A stretch of DNA of 40,187 bases from Methyloversatilis universalis (lineage in GTDB: Bacteria > Pseudomonadota > Gammaproteobacteria > Methylococcales > Methylococcaceae), in NCBI GenBank assembly GCA_020723665.1, contig DYIL01000002.1:1-40187 (forward strand), given 5' to 3'. Of this stretch, positions 8,340-18,057 are shown in pieces. The translations under genes and the position numbers were made by a program. How positions within the stretch are numbered: the stretch's first letter is position 1; the number at the start of each line of letters is the position of its first letter. The notes beneath the pieces were generated by a model, which saw nothing but the letters and a program-made list of their open reading frames with translations, was not told the origin of the DNA and did no database searches.

Positions 8340-9269
8340 ATGACGACGATTTACTTCAGTCATCGGAGTTTCTTGGAACACGACACCGGCTTGGGCCACC
8401 CGGAAAATGCGGACCGCCTCCGTGCTATCGAACGCGCGCTCGCTGCCGCCGAATTCGAAGGGCTCGACCGGCGCGATGCGCCGCGCGGCACTCGCGAACA
8501 GATCCGCTTAATTCATGGCGAACGGTATATCGATTATGTTTTGGGGGCCGTTCCACACCAGGGTTTTTCTTATCTAGACGGCGATACCGTGATCTCGCCG
8601 CGGTCGGGCGAAGCCGCCCTGCATGCTGTGGGCGCTGCGTGCGCCGCCGTGGATGCCGTTTTTGCTCAAGCGTCCACGAACGCTTTTTGCGCGGTTCGCC
8701 CGCCGGGGCACCACGCCGAGCCGGATGAGGCGATGGGATTTTGCTTGTTCAACAATGTCGCCATAGCCGCCGAATATGCCCGCAAACGCCATGGAATCGA
8801 ACGGGTTGCCATCGTGGATTTCGACGTCCACCATGGAAACGGTACCCAAAAAGCGTTCCAGACCAACAAGGAGGTCTTGTACGCATCGACTCACCAATCT
8901 CCCTGGTATCCCGGTACAGGAAGGTCCGAGGAAACGGGTGTTGGCAACATCATCAACGTGCCTTTGCCCGCAGGCAGCGGATCCAAGGAGTTTCGTTCGG
9001 CCGTGGCGGAAAAGATTCTCCCCGCCTTGAACCGCTTTTCGCCGGCACTCCTTTTGATTTCCGCCGGTTTCGACGCCCATCGGGACGATCCCTTGGCCAG
9101 CCTGAACCTGGTTGAGGACGATTACGCATGGGTAACCGCCGAGTTGGCGGTCGTAGCCGAAAAACACGCCGAAGGCAGGCTGGTGTCCGTCCTGGAAGGC
9201 GGATACAACCTTGAAGCCTTGGGAAAAAGCGTGGCGGCCCACATCCGTGTACTGATGGGACGTGGTTAA
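8340..9269 (+). CDS. Histone deacetylase family hydrolase (AcuC/acetylpolyamine amidohydrolase-like)
   Basis: A 309-residue single-domain protein of the arginase/deacetylase fold. It begins with the usual HRSFLEHDTGLGHPENADRL. The active-site charge-relay pair is in PPGHHAEPDEAMGFC, the zinc ligands are Asp and His in DFDVHHGNGTQ and Asp in AGFDAHRDDPL, and the catalytic-loop region is LEGGYN near the C-terminus. All catalytic residues are present, so it should be an active zinc deacetylase. The substrate could be acetyl-lysine or an acetylated polyamine, and sequence alone does not decide. No acuB or acetyl-CoA synthetase gene lies nearby. It diverges from acnB and has only a weak ribosome-binding site. 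Confidence 0.88.
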   Translation: MTTIYFSHRSFLEHDTGLGHPENADRLRAIERALAAAEFEGLDRRDAPRGTREQIRLIHGERYIDYVLGAVPHQGFSYLDGDTVISPRSGEAALHAVGAACAAVDAVFAQASTNAFCAVRPPGHHAEPDEAMGFCLFNNVAIAAEYARKRHGIERVAIVDFDVHHGNGTQKAFQTNKEVLYASTHQSPWYPGTGRSEETGVGNIINVPLPAGSGSKEFRSAVAEKILPALNRFSPALLLISAGFDAHRDDPLASLNLVEDDYAWVTAELAVVAEKHAEGRLVSVLEGGYNLEALGKSVAAHIRVLMGRG

Positions 9270-9316
9270 CCGGGTCCTTTTGGTGGTAGGCAAGCATTGA
9301 CCGCTCTTGGCAGCGA

Positions 9317-9344
9317 CCCGTAGCATCGAGAAGGTCGCTACGGG
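9317..9344. terminator. Hairpin between the convergent deacetylase and ugd genes
   Basis: CCCGTAGC (9317-9324) pairs perfectly with GCTACGGG (9337-9344). An alternative pairing GCGACC/GGTCGC (9313-9338) overlaps it. Its position between two gene ends suggests a bidirectional terminator, but there is no T-run. Confidence 0.4.
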
Positions 9345-9402
9345 CCGGATGGACGGCGACAAGGAGGACGGGCCCTGCCGAAAGCCTGCCCTGCTGACGA
9401 CA

Positions 9403-10737
9403 TCAGCCCAAGGACGCGCCTCGGCCGATGCCGAAATAATCGAATCCCAGCATTTTCATCCTCGCCGGATCATAAAGATTACGGCCGTCGAAAATGACCG
9501 GGTGCGACAGTTCGGACTTGATCGTGTCGAAATTGGGGCTACGGAATACGTTCCATTCCGTGACGATAATCAAGCCGTCGGCGCCTTTCAGGGTGGCTTC
9601 AGTGCCGTCGCAGAGCACGAGGTCGGACCGTTGCCCGTACAATCGGGCGGCTTCGTGTGTCGCGACCGGATCGAACGCTCGTATTTTGGCTCCTGCTTCC
9701 CAAAGGGCCTCCATGATCACCCGACTCGAAGCCTCGCGCATGTCGTCGGTATTCGGCTTGAATGCGAGGCCCCAGAGAGCGAAAGTTTTACCTTTCAGAT
9801 CGCCTCTGAAATAGTGGTTAATCTTTTCATATAGTCTCAACTTCTGCCGGTCATTAACGTCCTCGACCGCCCTAAGCAACTGAGCTTGATACCCGACGTC
9901 GCGCGCGGTGCGCTCGAGGGCCTTCACGTCTTTCGGGAAGCACGATCCGCCGTATCCGCAGCCGGGATAAATGAAGTGATAGCCGATTCGGGGATCGGAG
10001 CCGATGCCTACCCGTACCTGCTCGATATCCGCCCCCAAGCGTTCGGCCAGATTCGCCAATTCGTTCATAAAGCTGATCTTCGTGGCCAGCATGGCATTGG
10101 CCGCATACTTGGTGAGTTCGGCCGAGCGAATATCCATGCAAACCAGACGATCATGGTTACGGTTGAAAGGCGCGTATAAAACCCGTAAGAGTTCGGTGGT
10201 TCGTGGATTGTCAGTGCCTATCACGATGCGATCCGGCTTCATGAAATCCTCGATGGCCGCTCCCTCTTTCAGGAACTCCGGGTTCGAAACCACATCGAAC
10301 TCGCACGATTTCTGCCGGTCGTTAAGCACCGTGTTGATCGCCTGACGCACTTTGTCCGCCGTGCCGACGGGCACCGTCGATTTGTTGACGACGATGCGGT
10401 AGTCCTCCATGCGTTCGCCGATGCTGCGCGCAACGGCAAGCACATATTGCAGGTCGGCCGATCCGTCCTCGTCCGGAGGCGTCCCTACGGCGATGAACTG
10501 GAATAGCCCGTGCCGCACCGCTAAATCCACATCGGTGGTGAAATGCAGACGTTTCGCCGCCATGTTTCGCTCGATGATACCGTCGAGACCGGGCTCGTAA
10601 ATCGGAACCTCGCCTTGATTGAGGCGGGCGATTTTCCCATCGTCGATATCTACACAGACAACCTCGTTGCCTACCTCGGCCAGACAAGCACCGGTAACGA
10701 GGCCAACATAACCAGAACCGAATACGGTGACTTTCAT
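9403..10737 (-). CDS. ugd: UDP-glucose 6-dehydrogenase
   Basis: This enzyme oxidises UDP-glucose to UDP-glucuronate with two NAD, feeding polysaccharide synthesis. It has 444 residues from the ATG at 10737, which is preceded by AAGGAAGAG. The N-terminal NAD-binding loop is [17 protein letters not shown] (7-23), the substrate loop has [12 protein letters not shown], and K210 and catalytic C266 lie in [20 protein letters not shown] and [10 protein letters not shown]. The C-terminal UDP-binding domain is complete. The frame is open for another 144 codons upstream, but that stretch is the decayed metZ and its insertion read in another frame. No polysaccharide cluster is nearby. Its promoter probably lies inside the metZ remnant, unless it is read from purF. 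Confidence 0.95.
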   Translation of the reverse strand: MKVTVFGSGYVGLVTGACLAEVGNEVVCVDIDDGKIARLNQGEVPIYEPGLDGIIERNMAAKRLHFTTDVDLAVRHGLFQFIAVGTPPDEDGSADLQYVLAVARSIGERMEDYRIVVNKSTVPVGTADKVRQAINTVLNDRQKSCEFDVVSNPEFLKEGAAIEDFMKPDRIVIGTDNPRTTELLRVLYAPFNRNHDRLVCMDIRSAELTKYAANAMLATKISFMNELANLAERLGADIEQVRVGIGSDPRIGYHFIYPGCGYGGSCFPKDVKALERTARDVGYQAQLLRAVEDVNDRQKLRLYEKINHYFRGDLKGKTFALWGLAFKPNTDDMREASSRVIMEALWEAGAKIRAFDPVATHEAARLYGQRSDLVLCDGTEATLKGADGLIIVTEWNVFRSPNFDTIKSELSHPVIFDGRNLYDPARMKMLGFDYFGIGRGASLG

Positions 10738-10953
10738 GACTCTTCCTTTTTTGTTAAGAGATCTGGTTCGCGGGCGCCGACGCGAGGCGTCCGATTTCAC
10801 GCAAAGGCGCGAAGTAAATCGCGCGTGATGTCCTTGATGCTTTCCAGTCCCGTCGCAACGCGAATCAAACCCTCGCCGATGCCGGCCGAGGAGCGTTCGC
10901 TCTCGCTCAATCGGCCGTGAGTCGTGGTTGCGGGATGGGTGATGGTTGTCTTT

Positions 10954-11179
10954 GGGAAGCTCTGATTTTAGTTTCCAGTGGGAAAGGCGAACAGCGCAAC
11001 TGTTTTGATCTAAACGGCCCTCATTCAACCCAATCACGCCGCACTTTCCCTGTTGGGAGCCGCAAGCGGCGCTTACCCGTGCACCCGTTCGCCGGAAGCG
11101 AACGCTAACGTGCGAAACACGGCCTTCGACAGGCTCAGGACAGATTTGTCCCAGCGGGAGAGCGCTCATTCAGAGCGTC
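10954..11179. mobile_element. MITE-like element inserted in metZ
   Basis: A 226-bp non-coding insertion with imperfect terminal inverted repeats: GAAGCTCTGA at the left end, preceded by GG, against TCAGAGCGTC at the right (9 of 10 match). It is flanked by CTTT direct repeats (10950-10953 and 11180-11183). Deleting the element plus one CTTT rejoins metZ codons as GDVKTTITHP, exactly as in intact family members, which confirms both ends. The interior has several small dyads (GCCGC/GCGGC, CGTTCGC/GCGAACG, GGACA/TGTCC) and a copy of a CCTTCGACAGGCTCAGG-type repeat. It encodes no transposase, so it would need one in trans. Confidence 0.8.
11123..11143. repeat. CCTGAGC-GTCGAAGG type interspersed repeat, copy 1
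   Basis: A 21-bp sequence whose minus strand reads CTGTCCTGAGC-CT-GTCGAAGG. It lies inside the MITE-like element. A related 22-bp copy is at 29065-29086. Sequences of this form recur between genes in many proteobacteria. Confidence 0.6.
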
Positions 11180-11783
11180 CTTTACATCTCCGGGATTGGC
11201 GGTGATGGACAACAGACGGGTCGAGCCGATCAGTTTCCAAGCCCCTTTCCGTCCGTCGTCGACCTCGAAGCTCACGATGCCGCCGCCTGCGGATTGCCGC
11301 CGCAGAGCCAACTCGTACTGGGGATGGGACGGCAGCCCGGGATAATAGACTCGTGTCACCCAGGGTCGGGATTCCAGCCACTTAGCTAGATTCAAGGCGT
11401 TCTCGCTGTGAGCGAGCATACGCATCGAGAGGGTTTCCAAGCCCTTGAGAAATACCTAGGCATTGACCGCACTCATGGAAGGACCGCCGGTCCTCAGAAA
11501 GGGATAAATTCCCTTATCCCGCAACTCCCGCTGGCCGACGATAGCGCCCCCGACGCACCTGCCCTGCCCGTCGAGGTATTTGGTTGCCGAATGAACGACG
11601 AGGTCCGCGCCCAAATCGAAAGGTTTTTGCAGGGCGGGCGTACAGAAACGGTTATCGACTACCAGAAGACTACTATCTTGCCTGGGCATCGTTGCAATGC
11701 GATGAATATCCGCAATTTCCGTGAGCGGATTGGAAGGGGTCTCGAGAATCGGCCATGTGATCTGCCCCGATAAAGCGTCGAAA

Positions 11784-13292
11784 CTAACCGGCGTTGTATA
11801 GCTCGATGATCGAGCCGTCGGCCGAACGTCGGGTCTTGGACTGATCGTTACGGTGCTTGCTGAGGCGGTCCAGATAGTCCTGATCGATGTCGCCGGTCAC
11901 ATAATCACCATCGAAACAAGACGTGTCGAACCGACTGATGGATGGATTTCCTCTCTGCACGGCCTCGATCAAATCGCTCAAATCCTGGTAAATCAACCAA
12001 TCCGCGCCGAGTTCTTGCTGCACCTCCTGTTCGCTGCGTCCATGAGCTATCAATTCGTGCGCGGCAGGCATGTCGATGCCATACACATTAGGATAGCGTA
12101 CCGGCGGCGAAGCGGAGGCGAAATAGACTTTGCGCGCTCCGGCATCGCGCGCCATCTGGATGATTTGCATTGATGTCGTACCCCGGACAATGGAGTCGTC
12201 GACCAGCAGGACGTTTTTGTCCTTGAATTCCAGGTCTATGGCGTTCAGTTTCTGCCTGACCGATTTCTTGCGAAGCTGCTGGCCCGGCATGATGAAGGTA
12301 CGTCCGATGTAGCGATTCTTGATGAAACCTTCGCGGTATTTCACGCCCAGCTTGTTCGCGAGTTGCAAAGCCGACGTGCGGCTCGTGTCCGGAATGGGAA
12401 TCACCACGTCGATATCGTGATCGGGACGCAGCCGCAGGATTTTCTCCGCCAATTTATCGCCCATGCGAAGCCGGGCTTTATAGACGGAGATGTTGTCGAT
12501 GATGGAATCGGGGCGCGCAAAATACACGAACTCGAAAATGCACGGCGAGTGAAGCACGCTTTCGGCGCACTGGCGCGTATGCAGCCTTCCGTTCTTTTCG
12601 ATGACCACGGCTTCGCCCGGCTGCACATCCCGAATGAGTTTGAATCCCAAGACATCCAGCGCGACACTCTCCGACGCAATCATATAGTCGGTACCCGCAG
12701 CGGTCTCGCGTGCGCCGAACACCAGGGGACGAATGCCGTAAGGGTCCCGGAAAGCGATGATGCCGAAGCCGGTGATCATGGCGACGACCGAGTAAGCGCC
12801 CCGGCAGCGCTGATGTACCGCCGCTACCGCGCGGAATACGTCTTCGGGGCCGACGCGAAGCTTTCCCAGTTCCTGCAACTCGTGGGCGAAGACGTTCAGG
12901 AGGACCTCCGAATCGGAATCCGTGTTGATGTGCCGCTGATCCTGCGCGAACAGCTCTTCCTTCAGCACCTCGGCATTGGTCAAATTGCCGTTGTGCGCCA
13001 GACTGATTCCGTAAGGCGAATTGACGTAAAACGGCTGGGCTTCAGCCGAGCTGGTACAGCCGGCCGTAGGATAACGGACGTGCGCGATGCCCATCCTTCC
13101 CCTGAGATTCAGCATGTGCCGAGTATGAAACACGTCTCTTACCAGGCCGCTGTTCTTACGCAGGTTGAAGCGATCGCGCTCGCATGTAACGATGCCCGCG
13201 GCATCCTGTCCCCGATGCTGCAACACGGTCAGAGCTTCGTAAAGCTCCTGATTGACTTCGTGATTGGAAACGATGCCGGCAATACCACACAT
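11784..13292 (-). CDS. purF: Amidophosphoribosyltransferase (PurF)
   Basis: First committed step of purine synthesis: PRPP plus glutamine gives phosphoribosylamine. At 502 residues it matches gammaproteobacterial PurF. Cys2 ([10 protein letters not shown]) is the glutaminase nucleophile, with no propeptide. The class II glutaminase domain continues with [11 protein letters not shown] and AHNGNL. The PRPP-binding loop is in [15 protein letters not shown], preceded by [11 protein letters not shown]. It lies 26 bp after cvpA, as in the E. coli and Pseudomonas cvpA-purF pairs. The stop codon TAG is immediately followed by the metZ remnant. The C-terminus looks normal, so the deletion that removed the metZ 5' part probably did not damage purF. 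Confidence 0.96.
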   Translation of the reverse strand: MCGIAGIVSNHEVNQELYEALTVLQHRGQDAAGIVTCERDRFNLRKNSGLVRDVFHTRHMLNLRGRMGIAHVRYPTAGCTSSAEAQPFYVNSPYGISLAHNGNLTNAEVLKEELFAQDQRHINTDSDSEVLLNVFAHELQELGKLRVGPEDVFRAVAAVHQRCRGAYSVVAMITGFGIIAFRDPYGIRPLVFGARETAAGTDYMIASESVALDVLGFKLIRDVQPGEAVVIEKNGRLHTRQCAESVLHSPCIFEFVYFARPDSIIDNISVYKARLRMGDKLAEKILRLRPDHDIDVVIPIPDTSRTSALQLANKLGVKYREGFIKNRYIGRTFIMPGQQLRKKSVRQKLNAIDLEFKDKNVLLVDDSIVRGTTSMQIIQMARDAGARKVYFASASPPVRYPNVYGIDMPAAHELIAHGRSEQEVQQELGADWLIYQDLSDLIEAVQRGNPSISRFDTSCFDGDYVTGDIDQDYLDRLSKHRNDQSKTRRSADGSIIELYNAG

Positions 13293-13318
13293 AGATCAAC
13301 TCACTCAATTACCGAAAA

Positions 13319-13819
13319 TCATCGAAACTTGACGTAGTTGCCGATGTCCGATGGAAGCTGGTCGCGCAGCCACAACGCCAAAGCCTGAAACGGCGGAATC
13401 AAGGCGGACTCTTTCCACCACGGATCGGCCGGCAGAGGGGTCGCCCCGGCGAGAAGAACCAGAACGGCGACGGCAACGACTCCGCGGCCGATCCCGAACA
13501 CCATTCCCGCCAGCCGGTCCGTCCCCGTCAAGCCGGTACTCTGCACCAGCTTGTGCAACAAAAAGGCAATCAAACTGGCCAGTATCAAACCGGCGAGAAA
13601 AAGGATCCCGAACGATGCGCCCATTCGAGCCGAAGGAATCGAGATGACCGGGTCGAGGTAAGCCGAAAAATCGCGGCTGAATCGCAGGCCGATCCAAGCG
13701 GCCGCAATCCAGGCGCAAAGGGAAAAGACTTCGCGAATCAAGCCGCGCACCAGCCCGATCAGAGCTGATAGACCGATCATCCCGACGATACAATAATCGA
13801 TCCAAACCAGATTAGACAT
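13319..13819 (-). CDS. cvpA: CvpA family inner-membrane protein
   Basis: A 166-residue membrane protein with four predicted hydrophobic segments (about 5-22, 28-46, 67-92 and 106-124). It starts MSNLVWIDYCIVGMI, and the family feature GLVRGLIREVFSL follows the first segment. E. coli CvpA is needed for colicin V production and for envelope stress and bile tolerance, but its molecular role is unknown. It sits directly before purF in the conserved pair. A 76-bp gap without obvious signals separates it from dedD. Confidence 0.9.
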   Translation of the reverse strand: MSNLVWIDYCIVGMIGLSALIGLVRGLIREVFSLCAWIAAAWIGLRFSRDFSAYLDPVISIPSARMGASFGILFLAGLILASLIAFLLHKLVQSTGLTGTDRLAGMVFGIGRGVVAVAVLVLLAGATPLPADPWWKESALIPPFQALALWLRDQLPSDIGNYVKFR

Positions 13820-13895
13820 CTTGCACTGACGCCGACGGCATAAACGTAGATTGGATAATCGTCCGGTCAGGGTGCCCTATTCCGTCATCTCTCCA

Positions 13896-14984
13896 TCAAG
13901 GATGCGGAATCACGATACCTTTGATGCCGACCGTATTTTCGATCTGTTTCTGCACCTGCTCCGCCCGCGTCCGGCTCAGCTCGGGCCCCACCTGAACGCG
14001 GTAGACGGACGTCCCGGAGTTGCTAACGACCTCCACGAATGCCGGAAAATTCGATTTTCTCAGCTTTTCGGCGAGCGAGCGCGCATTGCCTTCCGCAGTG
14101 AAACTGCCGGTTTGAACGACCCAGGCGGCAAGATCGTCCGATGCACCCGGAGCGTCCGCCCGTGCTTCGGGAAGCTTGGTTTCGCTTCCCGCCGCGGTTG
14201 ACGCCGATACGGCCTCCGGCGCCTTCGAAACCGATTCGGGTCGGACGACCTTCGAAGCATCGGCAGAGGATTTGGCCTGCGTCGGTTTTTGCGGGCCGAT
14301 CGAAGGCGAGGCGGATTTGGCATTCGGGTTCGACCAACCCGTCTTTGTCGTCTCCGTTTTCTTCGATACTTTTTCGACCGGTTGCGCTGGCACCGCTTTC
14401 GGCTTCGTCTTGGGCGCCGCTGCCGGCTGCTCCGGGGCAGCAAGGGAGTCGGCCGCGATGTGCTCATTACCCGCAGCCGTCAGCGTCGGCGGATCCAGTC
14501 TGGTTTTGCTGCCAGGAACCGGTTTTAACTTCTCGGGCACTGCGGCTTTTGCCGGGTTCTCGGTTTTAACAGCTTGCGAACCGTCTGATAGCGCGGGATT
14601 GGTTCGCGCATCGCCGGTATTTGTGGAAACCTCTTCGTCGAAGATCGTCGAACCGCTGTCCGCTATGGAATCCGCCTGGTCCTTGGGCGCACTGCCGTCG
14701 TCTGGGGAAGCCTTTTCCTCGTTCTCCGAATCCTCATCGGTCAACGGAATGATCCGATAACCCGAACCGACGCTTTCTTCCCTAGCCGAAGGCGCTGCCT
14801 CCGATGCCGTTTTCGGCAGTTCGATGGATTTCGCTTCAACCTCCTTGGGAAGATCCGGAATGGCGCCCGTGCCAGCCGCGTATTGATCGCCCTGCCGGTC
14901 CTCAAATAGCATCGGTACGAAAATAACCACCAACGAGACGATGATCGTAGCGCCAATCAGGCGTTGTTTGAGTTGCTGATCCAT
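13896..14984 (-). CDS. dedD: SPOR-domain cell-division protein (DedD-like)
   Basis: A 362-residue protein with a short cytoplasmic N-terminus, one membrane segment (about 10-26, ATIIVSLVVIFVPMLF), a long Pro/Ala/Lys/Ser-rich low-complexity periplasmic linker (about 60-275), and a C-terminal SPOR domain (about 285-362). The SPOR domain runs from WVVQTGSFTAEGNARSLAEK to VYRVQVGPEL and the end. SPOR domains bind denuded glycan strands at the septum. It lies between folC and cvpA, where E. coli has dedD, but is much longer than E. coli DedD (about 220) because of the linker. Confidence 0.88.
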   Translation of the reverse strand: MDQQLKQRLIGATIIVSLVVIFVPMLFEDRQGDQYAAGTGAIPDLPKEVEAKSIELPKTASEAAPSAREESVGSGYRIIPLTDEDSENEEKASPDDGSAPKDQADSIADSGSTIFDEEVSTNTGDARTNPALSDGSQAVKTENPAKAAVPEKLKPVPGSKTRLDPPTLTAAGNEHIAADSLAAPEQPAAAPKTKPKAVPAQPVEKVSKKTETTKTGWSNPNAKSASPSIGPQKPTQAKSSADASKVVRPESVSKAPEAVSASTAAGSETKLPEARADAPGASDDLAAWVVQTGSFTAEGNARSLAEKLRKSNFPAFVEVVSNSGTSVYRVQVGPELSRTRAEQVQKQIENTVGIKGIVIPHP

Positions 14985-14998
14985 AGAATACCTCGGAC

Positions 14999-16264
14999 TC
15001 AGCTCATGTGAGCCAAATACTCGGAAACCAAAAAGAAGGAGCCGAAAACCAATACGAGGTGATCGGCCGCTGCGTTCCGTTTAGCCGCATCGAATGCCGC
15101 CGCAGCGTCGGCAAACCCCGATCGGACTGCGGAAATGCCGAAAGTGTCAAAAACGGTCAGGAGTTGGTCGGCAGTCGCTGCCCGAGACATTTTCAGGGGA
15201 GCCAAATACCAATCCTGGACCAAGTCTTTGATATTATTGACGATACCGGAAATATCCTTGTCGCGCATGACGGCGAAAACCGCGTGTATGGTTTTCCCCT
15301 CAAACCGGGAGCGCAAGTAGTCCGCCAATACCTTCACGGCATGGGGATTGTGCGCCACGTCCAATAATACCGGAATGCTTCCGGGGATGTACTGAAACCG
15401 TCCGGCCAGGGTGACGTTCTTCAATCCATCTCGAATACACGCCGTCGATACGGGCACATCGTTTTCTATCCTATGCAGGATTTCCAGTACAGCGGACGCA
15501 TTCAGCAATTGGTGATCGCCTTGGAGCGCCGGGAACGGCAGATTGGCCAGCCAAGCAGACCGGCCTATCCAGTTCCAGCCGCCGTTGCCGAGCACTTCAT
15601 ACGTAAAATCCCGCCCCGAACACGAAATCGGCACGCCATGTTCCTCCGCATACCGGACTACCGCCGCCGGCACATCGATATCCCCGATTACCGCCGGCCT
15701 GCCGGGGCGGAAGATTCCCGCTTTCTCGAGTCCGATTGCGGTACGAGTATCGCCCAGCCAATCCTGGTGATCCAGGTCAATGCTGGCGATCAGGGCCGCA
15801 TTCGCATCGATGATATTGACGGCGTCCAAGCGTCCGCCCAAACCGACTTCCAGCACTTGCACGTCCAAACCGGCGGCGGCGAAGATGTCGAGCGCCGCCA
15901 AAGTGCCGAATTCGAAAAAACTGAGCGTGGTGTCGTCGCGCACCCGTTCTATCCGCTCGAAGGCATCGCAAATCCAGTCATCGCCGACCGGCTCCCCGTC
16001 GATCCGGATTCGCTCGTTATAGCGGAGCAGATGCGGCGATGTATACGTACCTACCCGATAGCCCTGCCGACGCAAAATGGTATCCAGCATTGCAACGCAG
16101 GAGCCTTTTCCATTGGTGCCGCCGATGGTGATGGTAAAAGGCAGCGCGCCCCGGCGGCCGAGCCGATCATAGACCTTCTTGACGCGGAATAGGCCGAGGT
16201 CGATCGACTTCGGGTGTAAGGTTTCCTGCCAGGCCAGCCAATCAGCCAGCGTCTTGAAACGCAT
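14999..16264 (-). CDS. folC: Bifunctional dihydrofolate synthase / folylpolyglutamate synthase (FolC)
   Basis: This enzyme adds glutamate to dihydropteroate and to tetrahydrofolate. It has 421 residues. The ATP loop is GTNGKGS (49-55). TYTSPHL and NERI follow, then the Mur-ligase-type metal region EVGLGGRLDAVN and the ribose/Mg segment IDLDHQDWLG. The C-terminal domain has DVAHNPHA. The start ATG lies 3 bp after the accD stop, so translation is probably coupled. Besides general folate needs, it would polyglutamylate the H4F used by the mtdA and fchA branch. Confidence 0.95.
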   Translation of the reverse strand: MRFKTLADWLAWQETLHPKSIDLGLFRVKKVYDRLGRRGALPFTITIGGTNGKGSCVAMLDTILRRQGYRVGTYTSPHLLRYNERIRIDGEPVGDDWICDAFERIERVRDDTTLSFFEFGTLAALDIFAAAGLDVQVLEVGLGGRLDAVNIIDANAALIASIDLDHQDWLGDTRTAIGLEKAGIFRPGRPAVIGDIDVPAAVVRYAEEHGVPISCSGRDFTYEVLGNGGWNWIGRSAWLANLPFPALQGDHQLLNASAVLEILHRIENDVPVSTACIRDGLKNVTLAGRFQYIPGSIPVLLDVAHNPHAVKVLADYLRSRFEGKTIHAVFAVMRDKDISGIVNNIKDLVQDWYLAPLKMSRAATADQLLTVFDTFGISAVRSGFADAAAAFDAAKRNAAADHLVLVFGSFFLVSEYLAHMS

Positions 16265-16267
16265 GAA

Positions 16268-17239
16268 CTATTCGTTGCCGGTGAGTTCTTCCGCGGAAAG
16301 CGAGGTATAGGCTGCGGCAAGTGTTTCGGGTCTTTCGGTACGCTTCTCGACGATGATCGGCTCTATACTGGCGGCAGTCGGTTTTTCGACGGACAGTATC
16401 GACAGCAGCGACGCGATTTTCTCTCGCATTTCGCGGCGATCGACGATCATGTCCAAGGCGCCGTGCTTGAGTAAGAACTCGCTTCGCTGGAAGCCCTCCG
16501 GCAGCTTCTCGCGAACCGTCTGTTCGATGACGCGAGGTCCCGCAAATCCGATCAAAGCGCCCGGTTCGCCGATGTTGATGTCTCCCAGCATGGCCAAACT
16601 GGCGGATACCCCCCCCATCGTCGGATCGGTCATGACGGATATGAAAGGAATGCCGGCATCGGCCAGCTGCGCCAGGGCAGCGGCGGTCTTAGCCATTTGG
16701 AACAAGGACAATAACGACTCCTGCATGCGGGCACCGCCGCTGGCGCTGAACACGACCAGTGGAATCCTATGTTCGAGGCAGTGATTGACGCCCCGCACGA
16801 AGCGTTCTCCCACGACCGATCCCATGGAACCGCCCATGAATTCGAAATTGAACGCGGCGGCGACCAAAGGTCGTCCGAGGAGTTGCCCGGCCACGACAAT
16901 CAGCGCGTCCTTTTCGCCAGTCGCTTTTTGCGCCTGCGCTAGGCGATCCTTGTATTTCTTGCTGTCCTTGAATTTGAGCGGATCGACCGGCGTAAGCCCT
17001 TCCCCGATTTCCTGACGATTGCCGGGATCGAGAAACAAATGCAGGCGTTTGCGTCCGCTAATGCGCATGTGATGATTGCATTTCGGGCAAACCTCCAGAT
17101 TCCTTTCGACTTCCGACCTGTACAGGATGGCGTTGCAGGCCGGGCATTTGCTCCACAGTCCTTCGGGTATCGCACTCTTGGAGGACGCTTCGGTGCGAAT
17201 CTTCGACGGAACTAATTTATGAAACCAGCTCAAAGTCAT
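16268..17239 (-). CDS. accD: Acetyl-CoA carboxylase carboxyltransferase, beta subunit (AccD)
   Basis: With AccA it transfers carboxyl from carboxybiotin to acetyl-CoA, giving malonyl-CoA for fatty-acid synthesis. It has 323 residues from the ATG at 17239 ([14 protein letters not shown]), preceded by GAGAGAG and 8 bp after the trpA stop. The zinc ribbon is C32, C35, C51 and C54. The crotonase-fold core includes [31 protein letters not shown] and [15 protein letters not shown]. The frame stays open upstream through trpA, but that extension is not family-like. The trp-accD-folC order is the usual gammaproteobacterial one. Confidence 0.96.
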   Translation of the reverse strand: MTLSWFHKLVPSKIRTEASSKSAIPEGLWSKCPACNAILYRSEVERNLEVCPKCNHHMRISGRKRLHLFLDPGNRQEIGEGLTPVDPLKFKDSKKYKDRLAQAQKATGEKDALIVVAGQLLGRPLVAAAFNFEFMGGSMGSVVGERFVRGVNHCLEHRIPLVVFSASGGARMQESLLSLFQMAKTAAALAQLADAGIPFISVMTDPTMGGVSASLAMLGDINIGEPGALIGFAGPRVIEQTVREKLPEGFQRSEFLLKHGALDMIVDRREMREKIASLLSILSVEKPTAASIEPIIVEKRTERPETLAAAYTSLSAEELTGNE

Positions 17240-17247
17240 CTCTCTCG

Positions 17248-18057
17248 CTACGATGATGCGTCCATCGCGGTACGCATGGATTTCAACAGTTCGACGATAG
17301 TGTCGAGCGCTCGGCCGGAATCGCCCTGCGCGAATTCGATTTTCTCGACCAACGCGCTGCCTACCACGACCGCATCGGCGAATTTCGAAATCGCGGCTGC
17401 AACCTCCGCGTTCTTGACGCCGAATCCGACACCCAAAGGCAGGTCGACCAGCGCGCGGATTTCGCAAATCTTACGCTCGACATCGCTCAAATCCAGATGC
17501 GAGGCGCCCGTCACGCCTTTCAGCGAAACATAATACAAATAACCCCGACCCAGTTGGCCCATTTTCCGTATCCGCTCGTCGGTGCTGTTGGGCGCGAGCA
17601 GAAAGATCGGATCGATGCCGGCCTGTTCCAGAAGCGAAACCAGCTCGGACGATTCTTCGGGCGGCATGTCAACGGTAAGGACCCCGTCGACGCCAGCGCT
17701 TTTTGCCCTTTCCACGAACGCACGGTAGCCCATGCACTCGACCGGATTCAGATAACCCATGAGCACGATAGGGGTCTCGCTGTCGGTCGAACGGAACCGT
17801 TCGACCATGTCCAGCACTCGGCGAAGACTCATTCGGTGCGCCAGAGCGCGTTCGCTGGCCTTTTGGATGACCGGGCCGTCGGCCATGGGATCGGAAAAGG
17901 GCACGCCCAATTCGATGATGTCGGCGCCCGCCTCCACCATGGCGTGCATTGCCGGAACGGTAAAATCCGGCTCGGGGTCGCCCGCGGTGATGAAAGGAAT
18001 GAGAGCTTTGCGGTGGGCTTGTCTTAAAGCCCGAAACGTGGCGGTCAAACGGCTCAC
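17248..18057 (-). CDS. trpA: Tryptophan synthase alpha chain (TrpA)
   Basis: It cleaves indole-3-glycerol phosphate to indole and glyceraldehyde-3-phosphate. It has 269 residues from a GTG start that overlaps the trpB stop as GTGA (18054-18057), indicating translational coupling. Catalytic E49 and D60 are in [19 protein letters not shown]. The phosphate-binding end has GVGFGVKN and VVVGSALV. The frame is open far upstream through trpB, but only the GTG start gives family-like sequence. Confidence 0.96.
   Translation of the reverse strand: MSRLTATFRALRQAHRKALIPFITAGDPEPDFTVPAMHAMVEAGADIIELGVPFSDPMADGPVIQKASERALAHRMSLRRVLDMVERFRSTDSETPIVLMGYLNPVECMGYRAFVERAKSAGVDGVLTVDMPPEESSELVSLLEQAGIDPIFLLAPNSTDERIRKMGQLGRGYLYYVSLKGVTGASHLDLSDVERKICEIRALVDLPLGVGFGVKNAEVAAAISKFADAVVVGSALVEKIEFAQGDSGRALDTIVELLKSMRTAMDASS

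Larger units (their letters stand above)
10797..11783 (-). pseudogene. metZ: Decayed O-succinylhomoserine sulfhydrylase (metZ remnant)
   Basis: About 250 codons of a Cys/Met-metabolism PLP enzyme remain, out of a usual length near 400. In order they read LETPSNPLTEIADI, LLVVDNRFCTPALQKP, the PLP-lysine region HSATKYLDGQGRCVGG, GLPSHPQYELA, and after an interruption [17 protein letters not shown] and [14 protein letters not shown]. There are three lesions. The N-terminal ~170 codons are missing, and homology begins immediately after the purF stop. A TAG at 11456-11458 replaces the Trp normally found in FNAWVFLKGLET. A 226-bp element (10954-11179) splits the 3' part. Position after purF matches metZ in Pseudomonas and relatives. 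Methionine synthesis must use another route or a second copy. Confidence 0.9.

Noticed and set aside
8066..8728. A 220-codon plus-strand frame across the acnB-deacetylase gap
   Set aside because: It overlaps the start of the deacetylase in another frame and its product is unlike any family. The gap more plausibly holds divergent promoters.
10738..11169. N-terminal extension of 144 codons on ugd
   Set aside because: This stretch is the metZ remnant and inserted element read in another frame. The ATG at 10737 has a good ribosome-binding site and begins exactly at the NAD-binding domain.
12363..13337. A 324-codon plus-strand frame opposite purF
   Set aside because: Antisense to a conserved gene, with no domain features.
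17240..17467. N-terminal extension on accD (and a similar one on trpA through trpB)
   Set aside because: Both extensions lie inside an upstream gene in a different frame. Internal starts give normal family length and have ribosome-binding or coupling signals.
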